Shown here: piece by piece, positions 43,014 through 50,355 of the stretch
How the letters are laid out: each line of letters opens with the position of its first letter
Position numbering within the stretch: the first letter of the stretch is position 1
Origin: Candidatus Parvarchaeota archaeon
GTDB lineage: Archaea; Nanobdellota; Nanobdellia; Parvarchaeales; Parvarchaeaceae
Reading direction: 5' to 3'
NCBI GenBank assembly: GCA_023378865.1
Contig: JAMCSP010000017.1
Coordinates: forward strand, 1-50,355
DNA: 50,355 nt
Position numbers and translations under genes: made by a program
The notes under the pieces: model-generated
The model's input: only the letters and a program-made list of their open reading frames with translations
What the model was told of the DNA's origin: nothing
The model's database searches: none

Positions 43014-44006
43014 CTAAATATCTGTAAATTTTACAAGAATTCCGCCAAAGGAATTTAATTGACTTAACGATTCATCGTTTTCATCAAACAAAACGATCTC
43101 ACAGCCTAAATTATCGAGTTTTTCAATAATTTCTTTATTATTCAGTACATATTCCTTTGAAATAAGGGCCTGCTGTGGCTTTCTTTCAGCTAACTCTTTT
43201 ATTATCTTTTCCTCTCCGTAGACATAGTGCCTGTCAGCTTTTGATATTCCCGATAAATACTCGCTGATCAACTGCCTTTGGATGGAAAGCCTTGCCTTGT
43301 TCAGTGCCTCGTTTATGCTATTCCTTGATAACAGCTCCCTTAAACCAGTATCTGCGTATGAAACTGTCTCATATGTTATGCTTTTGTCTTTAAGATAGTT
43401 TTTTCTTAAATCTTCGTTATCCATTGCCTTTCCTGCAACTATGAAAGCATTGTATCCCTTCTGATATTCTTCGGAAAGCAAGGCCGCAAGCTTTGTGAAA
43501 AATTCTTTCCTGCTCTCGTTTTTGAACCTTTTGCCGCTTACTGCTTTTGCAAAGTCCATCTTTCTCTTTATCCTGTAATTTGATAGCAGGTAAAAGAACG
43601 CCGTGCCTTCTTCATAAACACAGATAAATACCCTTGGAGAAGTTTCCGCAGCCTGCCTGAGAAGCTTAACCTGGAAATGCAGGAGCCTTCTTTTTTTGAG
43701 GATAAAACCTGTTCCCCTCTTTATCTGTATTGTATGATACTTGTGCAATGGAACATTTTCATCAGATGAATAGGTTATTCTGCCGCCGATATCCAAAGAC
43801 GTTTCCGTTAGTTTTACCTTTTCAATTATTACAGTTATCTTTATCGTCTTTATCTCCTGGGATTTGCCCACAACGACTTTTCTTCTGGAATAAGCGGTCA
43901 GCTCATCTCCATTTTCACATATATATTGTAGGAAAATAAGATCGCTGTAGGATTTCACTATTGCCTTTATCAGGTTATTCCTGCTGTCCAACTTTGTAAT
44001 TTTCAT
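43014..44006 (-). CDS. pelA: Pelota (Dom34) ribosome rescue factor
   Basis: 330 residues matching archaeal Pelota: an Sm-like N-terminal domain (to ~125) with RRKVVVGKSQEIKTIKITV, SLDIGGRITY and KYHTIQIKRG, a central RNase-H-like domain (FICVYEEGTAFFYLL, then FIVAGKA), and a C-terminal L7Ae-like domain (ALISKEYV, GCEIVLFDEND). It works with aEF1A and ABCE1 to split stalled ribosomes. The start overlaps the stop of the permease gene by four bases. Confidence 0.93.
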   Translation of the reverse strand: MKITKLDSRNNLIKAIVKSYSDLIFLQYICENGDELTAYSRRKVVVGKSQEIKTIKITVIIEKVKLTETSLDIGGRITYSSDENVPLHKYHTIQIKRGTGFILKKRRLLHFQVKLLRQAAETSPRVFICVYEEGTAFFYLLSNYRIKRKMDFAKAVSGKRFKNESRKEFFTKLAALLSEEYQKGYNAFIVAGKAMDNEDLRKNYLKDKSITYETVSYADTGLRELLSRNSINEALNKARLSIQRQLISEYLSGISKADRHYVYGEEKIIKELAERKPQQALISKEYVLNNKEIIEKLDNLGCEIVLFDENDESLSQLNSFGGILVKFTDI

Positions 44007-45112
44007 ATTATTGAATAAACCGTATATGCCAGGCCCAAAAGCATTACTGCAAAGGTAAAGACTATAAGGTATATTCCGCCGGGTACAAGGTACCTGATCT
44101 GATTTTTAGCTTTTCTCCTTCTTTCGATGAAAACGGCAAACAGTATCATCATCGCAAGAAGGGAGATAAACACGCCTCCTGTGACATCCAGGATACTTTC
44201 AAAGTTTAAGCCGAAAAGCGCTATTGCAAAGGGAGCTGCCAGCGATAAGAACATGCTCGGTTTTCTTCCGATTCCAAAATCGTAGGTAAAGGAATCTGCC
44301 AGTACGAGGCTAAGGGCTATGTATGGGGTTAGCAGAAGAAATAAAGTAGTCAAAGAAAACAGTATTTCATAGTAAATTGAATGTATTCCGTCAGTCGCAA
44401 CGGTTGATACTGACTGGCCGAAAGCCCCTACAAATGCGAAGGAGAAAAAAACGTAAAGAAGAATGGAGATTATATAAGAAACAACAATAACGCTTGTAAG
44501 TTTCTTTATTCCGCCGAGCTCTTCCTTTACTTCCGGTATTACAGTGTAGCCAGTAAACGAGAAAAGGATTATTCCAAATGGCCCGAAGAGATTTGTTATA
44601 TTATAAAAATAAAAGTTCGCATCCTTAACTATTGTAAGAACTGACAAAGCCGCTGCAACTATAAGAGCTATCTTTATGAAAAGCAAAGGGGTTTCTGCAT
44701 CCTCAACAAGCTTGTAGCCTTTATATATCAAGGGGAGAGTAAGCAAAAAGACTAAAAGAACGGAAATTGAATAAGGCAAATGAAAAAGGAATACCATCAC
44801 CAATGCTATTCCGGTAAGGTATGCTATCTGTGCCCCGTAAATTGTTAGAACCTGGAATATCAAAATCAAAACCCTTAGTCTTTTGCCTGTGTACTTGCTT
44901 ATTATTACCGGCAATTGATGCAGTTTTTTGAAATGGCTTGAAAGCTCACCGGTATACATTGTTATCAATATAGATGCAAATCCTATCAGTACAAGAAGTG
45001 CGATTCCTTCAAAAAATCCGCTTTTCTCTATCGCATAAGGCAAAGCAAGTATCCCGCCGCCCACTATGGTTCCGACGGTAGTGCTTAATGCCGCTAAGTA
45101 CTTCATATCCAT
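44003..45112 (-). CDS. Amino-acid permease (aromatic/HAAAP-type)
   Basis: 369 residues with about eleven membrane helices. The first helix TTVGTIVGGGILALPYAI is the unwound G-x-G-I-L-ALP substrate-binding segment of the tryptophan/tyrosine-specific and AAAP families. FGIILFSFTGYTVIPEVKEE corresponds to helix 6. Amino-acid uptake would suit a small-genome archaeon with limited biosynthesis. Two in-frame ATGs (45112 and 45106) are both possible. Confidence 0.87.
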   Translation of the reverse strand: MDMKYLAALSTTVGTIVGGGILALPYAIEKSGFFEGIALLVLIGFASILITMYTGELSSHFKKLHQLPVIISKYTGKRLRVLILIFQVLTIYGAQIAYLTGIALVMVFLFHLPYSISVLLVFLLTLPLIYKGYKLVEDAETPLLFIKIALIVAAALSVLTIVKDANFYFYNITNLFGPFGIILFSFTGYTVIPEVKEELGGIKKLTSVIVVSYIISILLYVFFSFAFVGAFGQSVSTVATDGIHSIYYEILFSLTTLFLLLTPYIALSLVLADSFTYDFGIGRKPSMFLSLAAPFAIALFGLNFESILDVTGGVFISLLAMMILFAVFIERRRKAKNQIRYLVPGGIYLIVFTFAVMLLGLAYTVYSII

Positions 45113-45203
45113 AGATTTAGTAACACCTTAAGACTAATATATTTGGTGCTGGGCCATTAAATCTATAATTTATTAATACAAGAGCTTTAATACTATTTAT
45201 GCT

Positions 45204-45276
45204 GCTCTCGTAGTCTAGCGGCCAAGGACAGTGGCCTCTCGAGTCACTGACCCGGGTTCAAATCCCGGCGGGAGCA
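45204..45276 (+). tRNA. tRNA-Glu (anticodon CTC)
   Basis: Acceptor GCTCTCG pairs with CGGGAGC (one U-G), anticodon stem GTGGC/GTCAC holds CTCTCGA (anticodon CTC), T arm CCGGG-TTCAAAT-CCCGG, discriminator A. No intron, no CCA encoded. Confidence 0.95.
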
Positions 45277-45348
45277 ATAATCCTATTTTTTGCTTTAGTT
45301 ATATAACAAAACAAAAACGTTTTTATCTCCAATTAGTGTTATGTTGCT

Positions 45349-46302
45349 ATGTCTGAAATTCCCTTTAAAGGAGAGATACGCAGAGATTACATAACAGGAT
45401 CAGACGTGATATTCACATTCTCAAGGGATAAAAGACCAAAGGATTTTAGAAGCGAAGAAATAATGTATGGCAATGCGGAAAACTGCCCTTTTGAATACGG
45501 AAAGGAAAATCTCAATACAACGATAAAATTTGTTGGAAAGCCGTGGAAATTAAGGCTAATGTACAATAAGTATCCAATCGTAAACGAAGAAGTAACTCCA
45601 TATGAAAGTTCTGATTTTTTCACGAAATACGTAAACTACGGCCACTCCTATGTAATAGTAGATACTCCCGAGCATTTGCAGAAATTTCATGAGATTGAGG
45701 ACAGTGTACTGCAGAAGTGGTTTCATCTTATAGCTGATGGGGAAAAACTTGCATATTCTGACAAAAAAATAAAGCATGTTTATACTTTTAGAAACAGCGG
45801 AAGCATAAGCGGGGGCAGCTTATACCATCCGCATACGCAGATAATAGGATTCACTTTTGTCCTGCCGATAATAAAACAGGAAATTGAGATTATAAAAAAC
45901 AACCGCGGAAAATGCATACTTGAAGAGGCCATGAAAAAGGAAAAAGAGAGAGTTTTAATTGAAGACGAAAGCGCAATTGCATTTGCACCGTATGGCTCAA
46001 GGTTCAGGGGACACTCAATAATAATGCCAAAAAGGCACATTGATTACGTGGGAAAACTTGAAGAAAATGAGATAAAAAGCCTGGCAAAGTTCATAAAAGC
46101 CATACTTGCGAAAAACCAGAAAATATTCGGCAGCCACTCCTATAATCTGATTTTCCATGAGCTTAAAGGCAATAAAGAACTTCATTTCTATGTAGAAATT
46201 ACCCCAAGGTTTTCCAACTTTGGAGCAATGGAGCTTTCCGGCTTATACCTTAATTCATTAAGGCCCGAAGACTACGTTCAAAGATTCAATGAAGCCTATT
46301 AG
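45349..46302 (+). CDS. galT: Galactose-1-phosphate uridylyltransferase (GalT, HIT superfamily)
   Basis: 317 residues. The nucleophile motif is H160-P-H162-T-Q164 in GGSLYHPHTQIIG; MYNKYPIVNE is the substrate-binding segment and a second HIT-like half follows with RGHSIIMPKRHIDYV and LHFYVEITPR. It exchanges UMP between UDP-glucose and galactose-1-phosphate or a related sugar. NCPFEYG keeps one Cys of the metal site. The stop overlaps the convergent sugar nucleotidyltransferase gene by four bases. Confidence 0.9.
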   Translation: MSEIPFKGEIRRDYITGSDVIFTFSRDKRPKDFRSEEIMYGNAENCPFEYGKENLNTTIKFVGKPWKLRLMYNKYPIVNEEVTPYESSDFFTKYVNYGHSYVIVDTPEHLQKFHEIEDSVLQKWFHLIADGEKLAYSDKKIKHVYTFRNSGSISGGSLYHPHTQIIGFTFVLPIIKQEIEIIKNNRGKCILEEAMKKEKERVLIEDESAIAFAPYGSRFRGHSIIMPKRHIDYVGKLEENEIKSLAKFIKAILAKNQKIFGSHSYNLIFHELKGNKELHFYVEITPRFSNFGAMELSGLYLNSLRPEDYVQRFNEAY

Positions 46303-47282
46303 CTCTTTGAAAGCAAAGAAAGCAATTCCATAAGATCGGCAGTGTTTCCGTACATTGCAACCCCTCCTACAAAAATTGTTTTGACTGCTGCCTTTGAATT
46401 CTTAACGTAATCAAAGAAATCCTTTCTGTATTTTTCTTCCAGGTTTTCTTTTATAAGAACATCAAAATCGCCTACATCATATGACTTAAACCTGCTTTTG
46501 TCTATAAGGTAACCGTAAACCCCCGTATCTCTGGCCTGCATGTCTATTATATCGGTTATATGGTATTCTCCGCCCGCTCCTTTTTTTACTTTTCCTGCCT
46601 TGCTTCCGCCCTCTTCATTAATGAGGTAAACCCCGCCTGCTACTGATAGCTCGGTTGGATTCTTCTTAACGTATTCCAGAGCAGGCTTCTCCACTATCTT
46701 TTCCAGCCTGTAGACATTATCCCCAAGATAATTGCCATAAGCAGCCGATTTCTCAGTGATTTTATCTATGCTGTTTTTCTTCATAGAAACGAATGTGTTG
46801 CCGTTATACCTTGAAAGCATCTCCTCAAGCAGAGAGCTTCCTCCCGCCATATTCTGCTGCATTACATCTGAAAACATGACGGCGCAGGGCTCATCTCTTA
46901 TGAAACCATTTTTATATGCAACGTTGAGACCCGCCGCAGTTCCTAGAGGTTTGCCTGTTTTCTTATCCACTGGCTGAAAGTCCAGCCCTATATTTATTTT
47001 TCCGTTTTCAATCTCTTTTCTGTATTCGCTTAGGTTCCTTGCAACGTTTTCTTTGCTGAAGTAATCAAGAAGCATATTAAATGTCGATAACCCTTCTTTG
47101 TCATTTCTTGAAACAACAAGTATGTCCCTTATGCCTGCATTTATCATCTGGTATGCAATGATTTTTGACATTGGTATACTGCCGATAGGCAGCATCGGTT
47201 TTGGTATATAGTATGTAGCCGGCCTGGCTCTTGTTCCGCTGCCGGAAGCAAGTATAACTCCTTTAGTTATTTTATTTACCAT
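46299..47282 (-). CDS. Sugar-1-phosphate nucleotidyltransferase (GalU/RmlA-like)
   Basis: 327 residues. KGVILASGSGTRARPATYYI is the nucleotide-binding G-x-G-T-R loop, with IPKPMLPIGSIPM as the P-K-P-M motif, AVMFSDVMQQN as the metal-binding Asp region and IVEKPALEYVKK as the V-E-K-P motif. The product is most likely UDP- or dTDP-glucose. The SGSG variant in the first loop is normal enough. It is tail-to-tail with galT, its likely metabolic partner. Confidence 0.9.
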   Translation of the reverse strand: MVNKITKGVILASGSGTRARPATYYIPKPMLPIGSIPMSKIIAYQMINAGIRDILVVSRNDKEGLSTFNMLLDYFSKENVARNLSEYRKEIENGKINIGLDFQPVDKKTGKPLGTAAGLNVAYKNGFIRDEPCAVMFSDVMQQNMAGGSSLLEEMLSRYNGNTFVSMKKNSIDKITEKSAAYGNYLGDNVYRLEKIVEKPALEYVKKNPTELSVAGGVYLINEEGGSKAGKVKKGAGGEYHITDIIDMQARDTGVYGYLIDKSRFKSYDVGDFDVLIKENLEEKYRKDFFDYVKNSKAAVKTIFVGGVAMYGNTADLMELLSLLSKS

Positions 47283-47314
47283 AGCTTAATAGTGATACTA
47301 TTACATTTAAATAG

Positions 47315-47977
47315 CTAACTGGAAGAGACTGCTCTCTTCCTCCTTGACTTGCGCATACCTGCAAGAGCTATGAACACAAGAGGGTAACTTATAATCAACA
47401 CAAAAGAAAAGAAATAGGAGAGATAGGGCAAAAGGCCGATTATTGATAAAACTATGAAGAAAAGAACAAACAATGCAAGCAAATACCACCAATTGCCAAA
47501 TGTGATATTCCAGCTCCTCTTCATAGCATCGACTGGGCTTTTATCCTCTACAACGGCAGAAACGGGTGAAAGGATCAATTTGAAAGCGAGGTAAATTCCA
47601 GGTATAACAAATGCAATAAGGCCCAAAGCTATTATAATTGAGGTTAAAAAGGTAGTTGCAAGCAAAGCCGGGTATCTTTTCACTGCTTTAGTTATTATGC
47701 TATGGAAATTTTTCTTTTTTCCTGCTATCCTAACAAATACAATACCGCTTATGAACGTGCTTGCAAGAAAAATCAGCACCGCATAAATCAAAAGATAATA
47801 CAGGGTAAGTAAATTTATATTTGCACTGCTTATATTTGGAATTTTAATAGAATAGGAGGAATAGGCTGCAAAGACAATGTAAATCACTGCGTATATAACG
47901 GCAAGCGCAAAAAGCAAAGGATCCGTAAAAAGCAGAATAAAACTCTTCTTGAAGACCGCTATTGCATCAAACACCAT
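47315..47977 (-). CDS. Polytopic membrane protein (DUF975/GPDPase membrane-domain-like)
   Basis: About 220 residues from the ATG at 47977, with six hydrophobic helices. The stretch IPGIYLAFKLILSPVSAVVE followed by SPVDAMKRSWNITFGNWW is the recurring signature of prokaryotic six-helix proteins related to the membrane domain of GPDPases and DUF975/DUF7544. The C-terminus is basic (RKSRRKRA). Function unknown. A TATA-like TTTATATAAT (47998-48007) lies about 25 bases upstream. Confidence 0.75.
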   Translation of the reverse strand: MVFDAIAVFKKSFILLFTDPLLFALAVIYAVIYIVFAAYSSYSIKIPNISSANINLLTLYYLLIYAVLIFLASTFISGIVFVRIAGKKKNFHSIITKAVKRYPALLATTFLTSIIIALGLIAFVIPGIYLAFKLILSPVSAVVEDKSPVDAMKRSWNITFGNWWYLLALFVLFFIVLSIIGLLPYLSYFFSFVLIISYPLVFIALAGMRKSRRKRAVSSS

Positions 47978-48048
47978 TTTAATTAGAAAGAAATTATTAT
48001 ATAAATAAAGGAACACAGCAATAAATAAATCAAATAACTAATAATAAC

Positions 48049-48399
48049 ATGGAAGAACTGCTTGTAATGATATACGGTACACATCCAAAAAGCAGGAAAC
48101 TTTATGCAGAAGCCGAAAAGATAATAAATTTAATAAGAGAGAGGGGGAGCATAAACAGGGAAGAATTGGCAAACGCACTCAATATAGACATAAATTCGCA
48201 GAACGGCAAGAAGCATTTTTACAACCTTATATCCCCGATGTTTAACACGATACTTGTATCAGAGCACAGGGGAAAAACAGTGTACTACAGGCTTTCATAT
48301 GATTTGTTTAGAGTCTACATAGACGGGATAAGAAGAAAGGCAAAATATTATCTTATAAAGAATGCAGACAGTTTAAAGGAGGATACTGACCAGCAATGA
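48049..48399 (+). CDS. Winged-helix DNA-binding protein
   Basis: 116 residues. Helix-turn-helix core at RERGSINREELANALNI with a following recognition helix (GKKHFYNLISPMF) and a wing (TILVSEHRGKTVYYRLS). The ending is basic. It is probably a small transcriptional regulator. Its TGA overlaps the ATG of the cobalamin adenosyltransferase, so the two are co-expressed. A TATA-like box (around 48021-48030) is 20-28 bases upstream of the ATG. Confidence 0.78.
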   Translation: MEELLVMIYGTHPKSRKLYAEAEKIINLIRERGSINREELANALNIDINSQNGKKHFYNLISPMFNTILVSEHRGKTVYYRLSYDLFRVYIDGIRRKAKYYLIKNADSLKEDTDQQ

Positions 48400-48920
48400 A
48401 ATATTATTCCGGAAAGGGGGATGATGGAAGAACAGACATAGCAGGCAAGAGAATAGAAAAGGATAACAATGTAATCGATTTAATAGGCAGTTTAGATGAG
48501 CTGAATGCATTTTTAGGATATGCTGCATCAAAGATAAAATATGATGACGTAAAAACAGCGATGAAAGAAGTGGAAAGAAAAATCTACGCCATAAGTGCAT
48601 ACGCTTCCGGCTATTCCGGGCTTGTAAAAAGAGAAAACGTGGAAATAAACAGAAAAGACGTGGATGAGCTTGAAAAGATGATAGATTCATTTGCAGGCGA
48701 AACAAAAGACATAATAAGATTTTTGTATCCAAACGGGAGCGAAGCAGGGTGTATAATAAACATATGCAGAACGATAGCCAGAAAGGCCGAACGATCGGCA
48801 ATAAAATGCAAGCTGGAAAACAAAGAAGTACTTGCTTATCTTAACCGGCTGTCTTCTCTTTTATTTGTTTTATCAAGAGTTGTAAACAAAAGGGATGGAT
48901 TCAATGAAGAGTTCTTTTAA
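48396..48920 (+). CDS. PduO-type cob(I)alamin adenosyltransferase
   Basis: 174 residues with the N-terminal ATP-binding GKGDDGRTDIAGKR, the GSLDELNAFLGYA helix, and the CRTIARKAERSA helix (R-x-x-AR-x-AER motif). The five-helix enzyme attaches the adenosyl group to B12. AAAGGAGG lies about 14 bases upstream of the ATG within the HTH gene. It suggests a B12-dependent enzyme such as class II ribonucleotide reductase elsewhere in the genome (inference). Confidence 0.93.
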   Translation: MKYYSGKGDDGRTDIAGKRIEKDNNVIDLIGSLDELNAFLGYAASKIKYDDVKTAMKEVERKIYAISAYASGYSGLVKRENVEINRKDVDELEKMIDSFAGETKDIIRFLYPNGSEAGCIINICRTIARKAERSAIKCKLENKEVLAYLNRLSSLLFVLSRVVNKRDGFNEEFF

Positions 48921-48922
48921 AC

Positions 48923-49438
48923 TTAAGCTACTACTACTCTTGTTTGTATCCCCAATTTCTTGCTCATCTTGAATGCTGCATCTTTTGCAGCTGCGAGGTT
49001 TGCCTTGTCAACGTGTATCTCAAATATACGCTTTCCTGCAGAAAGCCTTGCCGCCAACCCTATAGGCTTCCCAAACGATTTCTGCATACCTGAGGAGAAA
49101 CGGTCTGCACCTGCTCCGGTAGCAAGCTTGTGTTCCCTTAGAACCTGGTGCGGATAAGCCACAACAACTATGTGAAAATTCTGGTCAGTTATTCTGTCAG
49201 TAAGGTACTTGTTGGCCACTATTCTTGCAGATTCTATGGCATTATCTCTTAACTGCAATGACTTCTCTGAAAGAAGAAAAACCCTGCTGTCAAATTCCCT
49301 TTTTGGATTGCCGGAATGGTACTGTGTTATCTTGGGTCTTTGAGCAATCTTTATGTAGCTTTTTGTTTTGTATTTGGATTTCCTGGTATAAGGTATCTTT
49401 AATTCCTTGTAAGATCTTCCTGGTCTTAATTTTGCCAT
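48923..49438 (-). CDS. rpl10e: 50S ribosomal protein L10e (L16 family)
   Basis: 171 residues, complete: RPGRSYKELKIPYTRKSKYK, the FDSRVFLLSEKSLQLRDNAI segment, IVVVAYPHQVLREHKLATGA and RFSSGMQKSFGKPIGLAARL (the L16/L10e core). It starts one base after the small protein gene upstream and converges with the adenosyltransferase gene two bases away. Confidence 0.96.
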   Translation of the reverse strand: MAKLRPGRSYKELKIPYTRKSKYKTKSYIKIAQRPKITQYHSGNPKREFDSRVFLLSEKSLQLRDNAIESARIVANKYLTDRITDQNFHIVVVAYPHQVLREHKLATGAGADRFSSGMQKSFGKPIGLAARLSAGKRIFEIHVDKANLAAAKDAAFKMSKKLGIQTRVVVA

Positions 49439-49439
49439 A

Positions 49440-49640
49440 TTATTTCTTGTCCTCCTTGTGCTTTGAAAGGTCTATCGTTATCTTGCCTGATAATTTTATC
49501 GGTTCCTTTATGTTTGGGAGTTTTATCTCAAAATTATCAAGATCAAATGAAAACTTCTTGTTCCTGCCGCCTAACATGCCGAAAAGCATCTGTGGAAGCA
49601 TACTGAACAGTTTATTGTTTCCATTATCGTTCTTTTCCAT
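49440..49640 (-). CDS. Small protein, paralog of the 49725-49949 product
   Basis: 66 residues: a Met/Leu-rich amphipathic start (LFSMLPQMLFGMLGG), then two short strands FSFDLDNFEIKLP and PIKLSGKITIDLS, and a Lys/Glu tail. The strand region aligns with its upstream neighbour over about 30 residues with roughly half identical. One base upstream of rpl10e, hence probably co-transcribed. No known family comes to mind. Confidence 0.7.
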   Translation of the reverse strand: MEKNDNGNNKLFSMLPQMLFGMLGGRNKKFSFDLDNFEIKLPNIKEPIKLSGKITIDLSKHKEDKK

Positions 49641-49724
49641 AGGATTATTATATACTTACAGACCTTTATAAACGTTTATACGTTAAAATAAAGGCTTTTG
49701 ACAGTAAATAAAAAACTTAAAATT

Positions 49725-49949
49725 TTACTGTTTCTGCGGCTTTTCTTCCTTGCTTTTACCGGAGAAATCGAGGTCGATTTTTGCAGAAAGCTTCACGGGG
49801 TACTTCAAACCTGACATGTTTATTTCAAGCCTGTCCAAGTTTATTGAAACCTTCCTGGGTCTTGCTTTCTGCTCATTCATATTGTCTTTTATGACCTTTG
49901 CTATCCCGGTTATTGCGTTATAAATCGCATTGTCTTCTTTCTTTTCCAT
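49725..49949 (-). CDS. Small protein, paralog of the 49440-49640 product
   Basis: 74 residues: an N-terminal helix (YNAITGIAKVIKDNMNEQ), strands VSINLDRLEINMS and PVKLSAKIDLDFS, and a charged tail. The shared pattern L-D-x-x-E-I-x6-K-x-P-h-K-L-S-x-K-I-x-h-D marks it as a paralog of the next gene, 84 bases downstream. Function unknown. Confidence 0.7.
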   Translation of the reverse strand: MEKKEDNAIYNAITGIAKVIKDNMNEQKARPRKVSINLDRLEINMSGLKYPVKLSAKIDLDFSGKSKEEKPQKQ

Positions 49950-50058
49950 ATCAATACGTTGAATTATTAGAATATATACTTAACTTTATGCAATCAAAAC
50001 AATTTTGAATCATTGAAAGAAAAGCAATTTAACTTGAATTTACAATTAAAAAACAAAA

Positions 50059-50153
50059 CGTCGGGGATGGGGGTTGAACCCATTAAGGCTTGCGCCAACA
50101 TGCTTTCCGTTTCTGGATAGCAGGCATGCACCTTACCGTTCGGTCACCCCGAC
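50059..50153 (-). tRNA. tRNA-Ser (anticodon GCT) with probable ~13-nt intron
   Basis: Acceptor GTCGGGG pairs with CCCCGAC, discriminator G, D stem ACC/GGT, T arm ATGGG-TTCAACC-CCCAT and a long variable arm (GGC-GCAA-GCC) identify a serine tRNA. The anticodon stem CATGC/GCATG encloses 20 bases instead of 7. Reading CTGCTA then a final A gives loop CTGCTAA with anticodon GCT, leaving TCCAGAAACGGAA as an intron after position 37, the canonical archaeal site. TCC/GGA can pair within it. The exact borders are inferred. Confidence 0.9.
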
Positions 50154-50224
50154 TTATTACAGATTAGAGTAGCTAATCTATTTTAAGTTATTGCTATCGA
50201 TTGCTCTTTAATTCTTTAAACAAA

Positions 50225-50355
50225 GATTAAAGCAAGCGACAGGCCATGGCTTCGAAATAGCTATCCATATAGAGGGTAACAACATTTTCTCCTTACAGTT
50301 TACCTACAAGCACGCTTCAGCTTAATTACAGTTGCTCCCTTCCGGGCCTGGCTGG
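50225..50355 (-). ncRNA. SRP (7S) RNA, 3' part, cut by the window edge
   Basis: Minus-strand GGCCCGGAAGGGAGCA (50333-50348) is the conserved helix 8 sequence that binds SRP54. About 110 bases after it would form the 3' strand of helix 5 and helix 1. The 5' half lies beyond position 50355. The 3' end near 50225 is an estimate from the usual length and the change to AT-rich sequence. The SRP receptor gene ftsY is at 34-35 kb. Confidence 0.87.

Noticed and set aside
1-50355. CRISPR arrays, insertion sequences, transposases or prophage genes
   Set aside because: No regularly spaced direct repeats, no transposase motifs and no terminal inverted repeats were seen. The lone SWIM protein is not enough to call a transposon.

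Overview
This is an AT-rich, gene-dense archaeal chromosome segment with about 60 protein genes, six tRNA genes, RNase P RNA and one end of SRP RNA. The domain assignment is firm: A-type ATPase, topoisomerase VI, archaeal RFC, S17e/S19e/L31e/L39e/L10e, prefoldin alpha, Pelota, RNase P protein 4, archaeal ProRS/LeuRS, class III signal peptide proteins and TATA boxes about 25 nt before start codons. The compact layout, short intergenic gaps, split-up operons and Thermoplasma-like features (VMA intein, DUF929 protein, GLPSG-type surface repeats) suggest a small-genome DPANN archaeon of the Parvarchaeota/Micrarchaeota (ARMAN-like) kind living beside Thermoplasmatales. That placement is inference, not proof.

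Layout. 1-5.7 kb: A-ATPase operon A(with intein)-B-D-H-I, cut by the window edge. 5.8-9.5 kb: tRNA-Gln, a GlcNAc-1-P transferase-type membrane enzyme, an unknown protein, RqcH/NFACT and S17e. 9.6-12.3 kb: tRNA-Thr, a 700-residue pilin-anchored surface protein and a PRC-barrel protein. 12.3-18 kb: methyltransferase, ProRS, LeuRS, a 54-residue membrane protein and Trm5. 18-23.4 kb (minus): DUF929 thioredoxin-like protein, then a coiled-coil/winged-helix protein, a KaiC-like ATPase, RFC small and a degenerate RFC large subunit, with RNase P RNA upstream. 23.4-27.3 kb: SWIM protein, unknown protein, hemerythrin, an unexplained transcribed-looking gap, tRNA-Arg, AAA ATPase, presenilin-like protease, MIP18-family Fe-S factor. 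27.3-32.4 kb (minus): Elp3-KH(Dim2)-Top6B-Top6A. 32.4-33.8 kb: DUF2341-like surface protein. 33.8-36.8 kb (minus): rnp4-S19e-PDCD5-L39e-L31e-prefoldin alpha-FtsY. 36.9-39.5 kb: tiny acidic protein, zinc-ribbon/Hsp20-like protein, small membrane proteins, processive glycosyltransferase. 39.5-41.8 kb: L13-S9, a nucleoside deoxyribosyltransferase-like protein, YbaK editing protein. 41.8-45.3 kb: tRNA-Ala, GT2/GtrA-like protein, Pelota, amino-acid permease, tRNA-Glu. 45.3-50.4 kb: GalT, sugar nucleotidyltransferase, membrane protein, HTH + PduO, L10e, two tandem paralogous small proteins, intron-bearing tRNA-Ser, SRP RNA.

Functional picture. Most genes serve translation and its quality control (synthetases, editing, tRNA modification, RqcH, Pelota, RNase P RNA plus Rnp4, SRP RNA plus FtsY), replication/topology (RFC, Topo VI), energy (A-ATPase) and the cell surface (glycosyltransferases, GalT, pilin-like adhesins). 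The items most worth a second look are the intein, the RFC-L with a damaged ATPase site and its KaiC/winged-helix operon partners, crossed divergent promoters at RNase P RNA and at elp3, a candidate small RNA near 25.1 kb, the tandem small paralogs beside SRP RNA, and the 43-residue acidic protein with an unusual leader.
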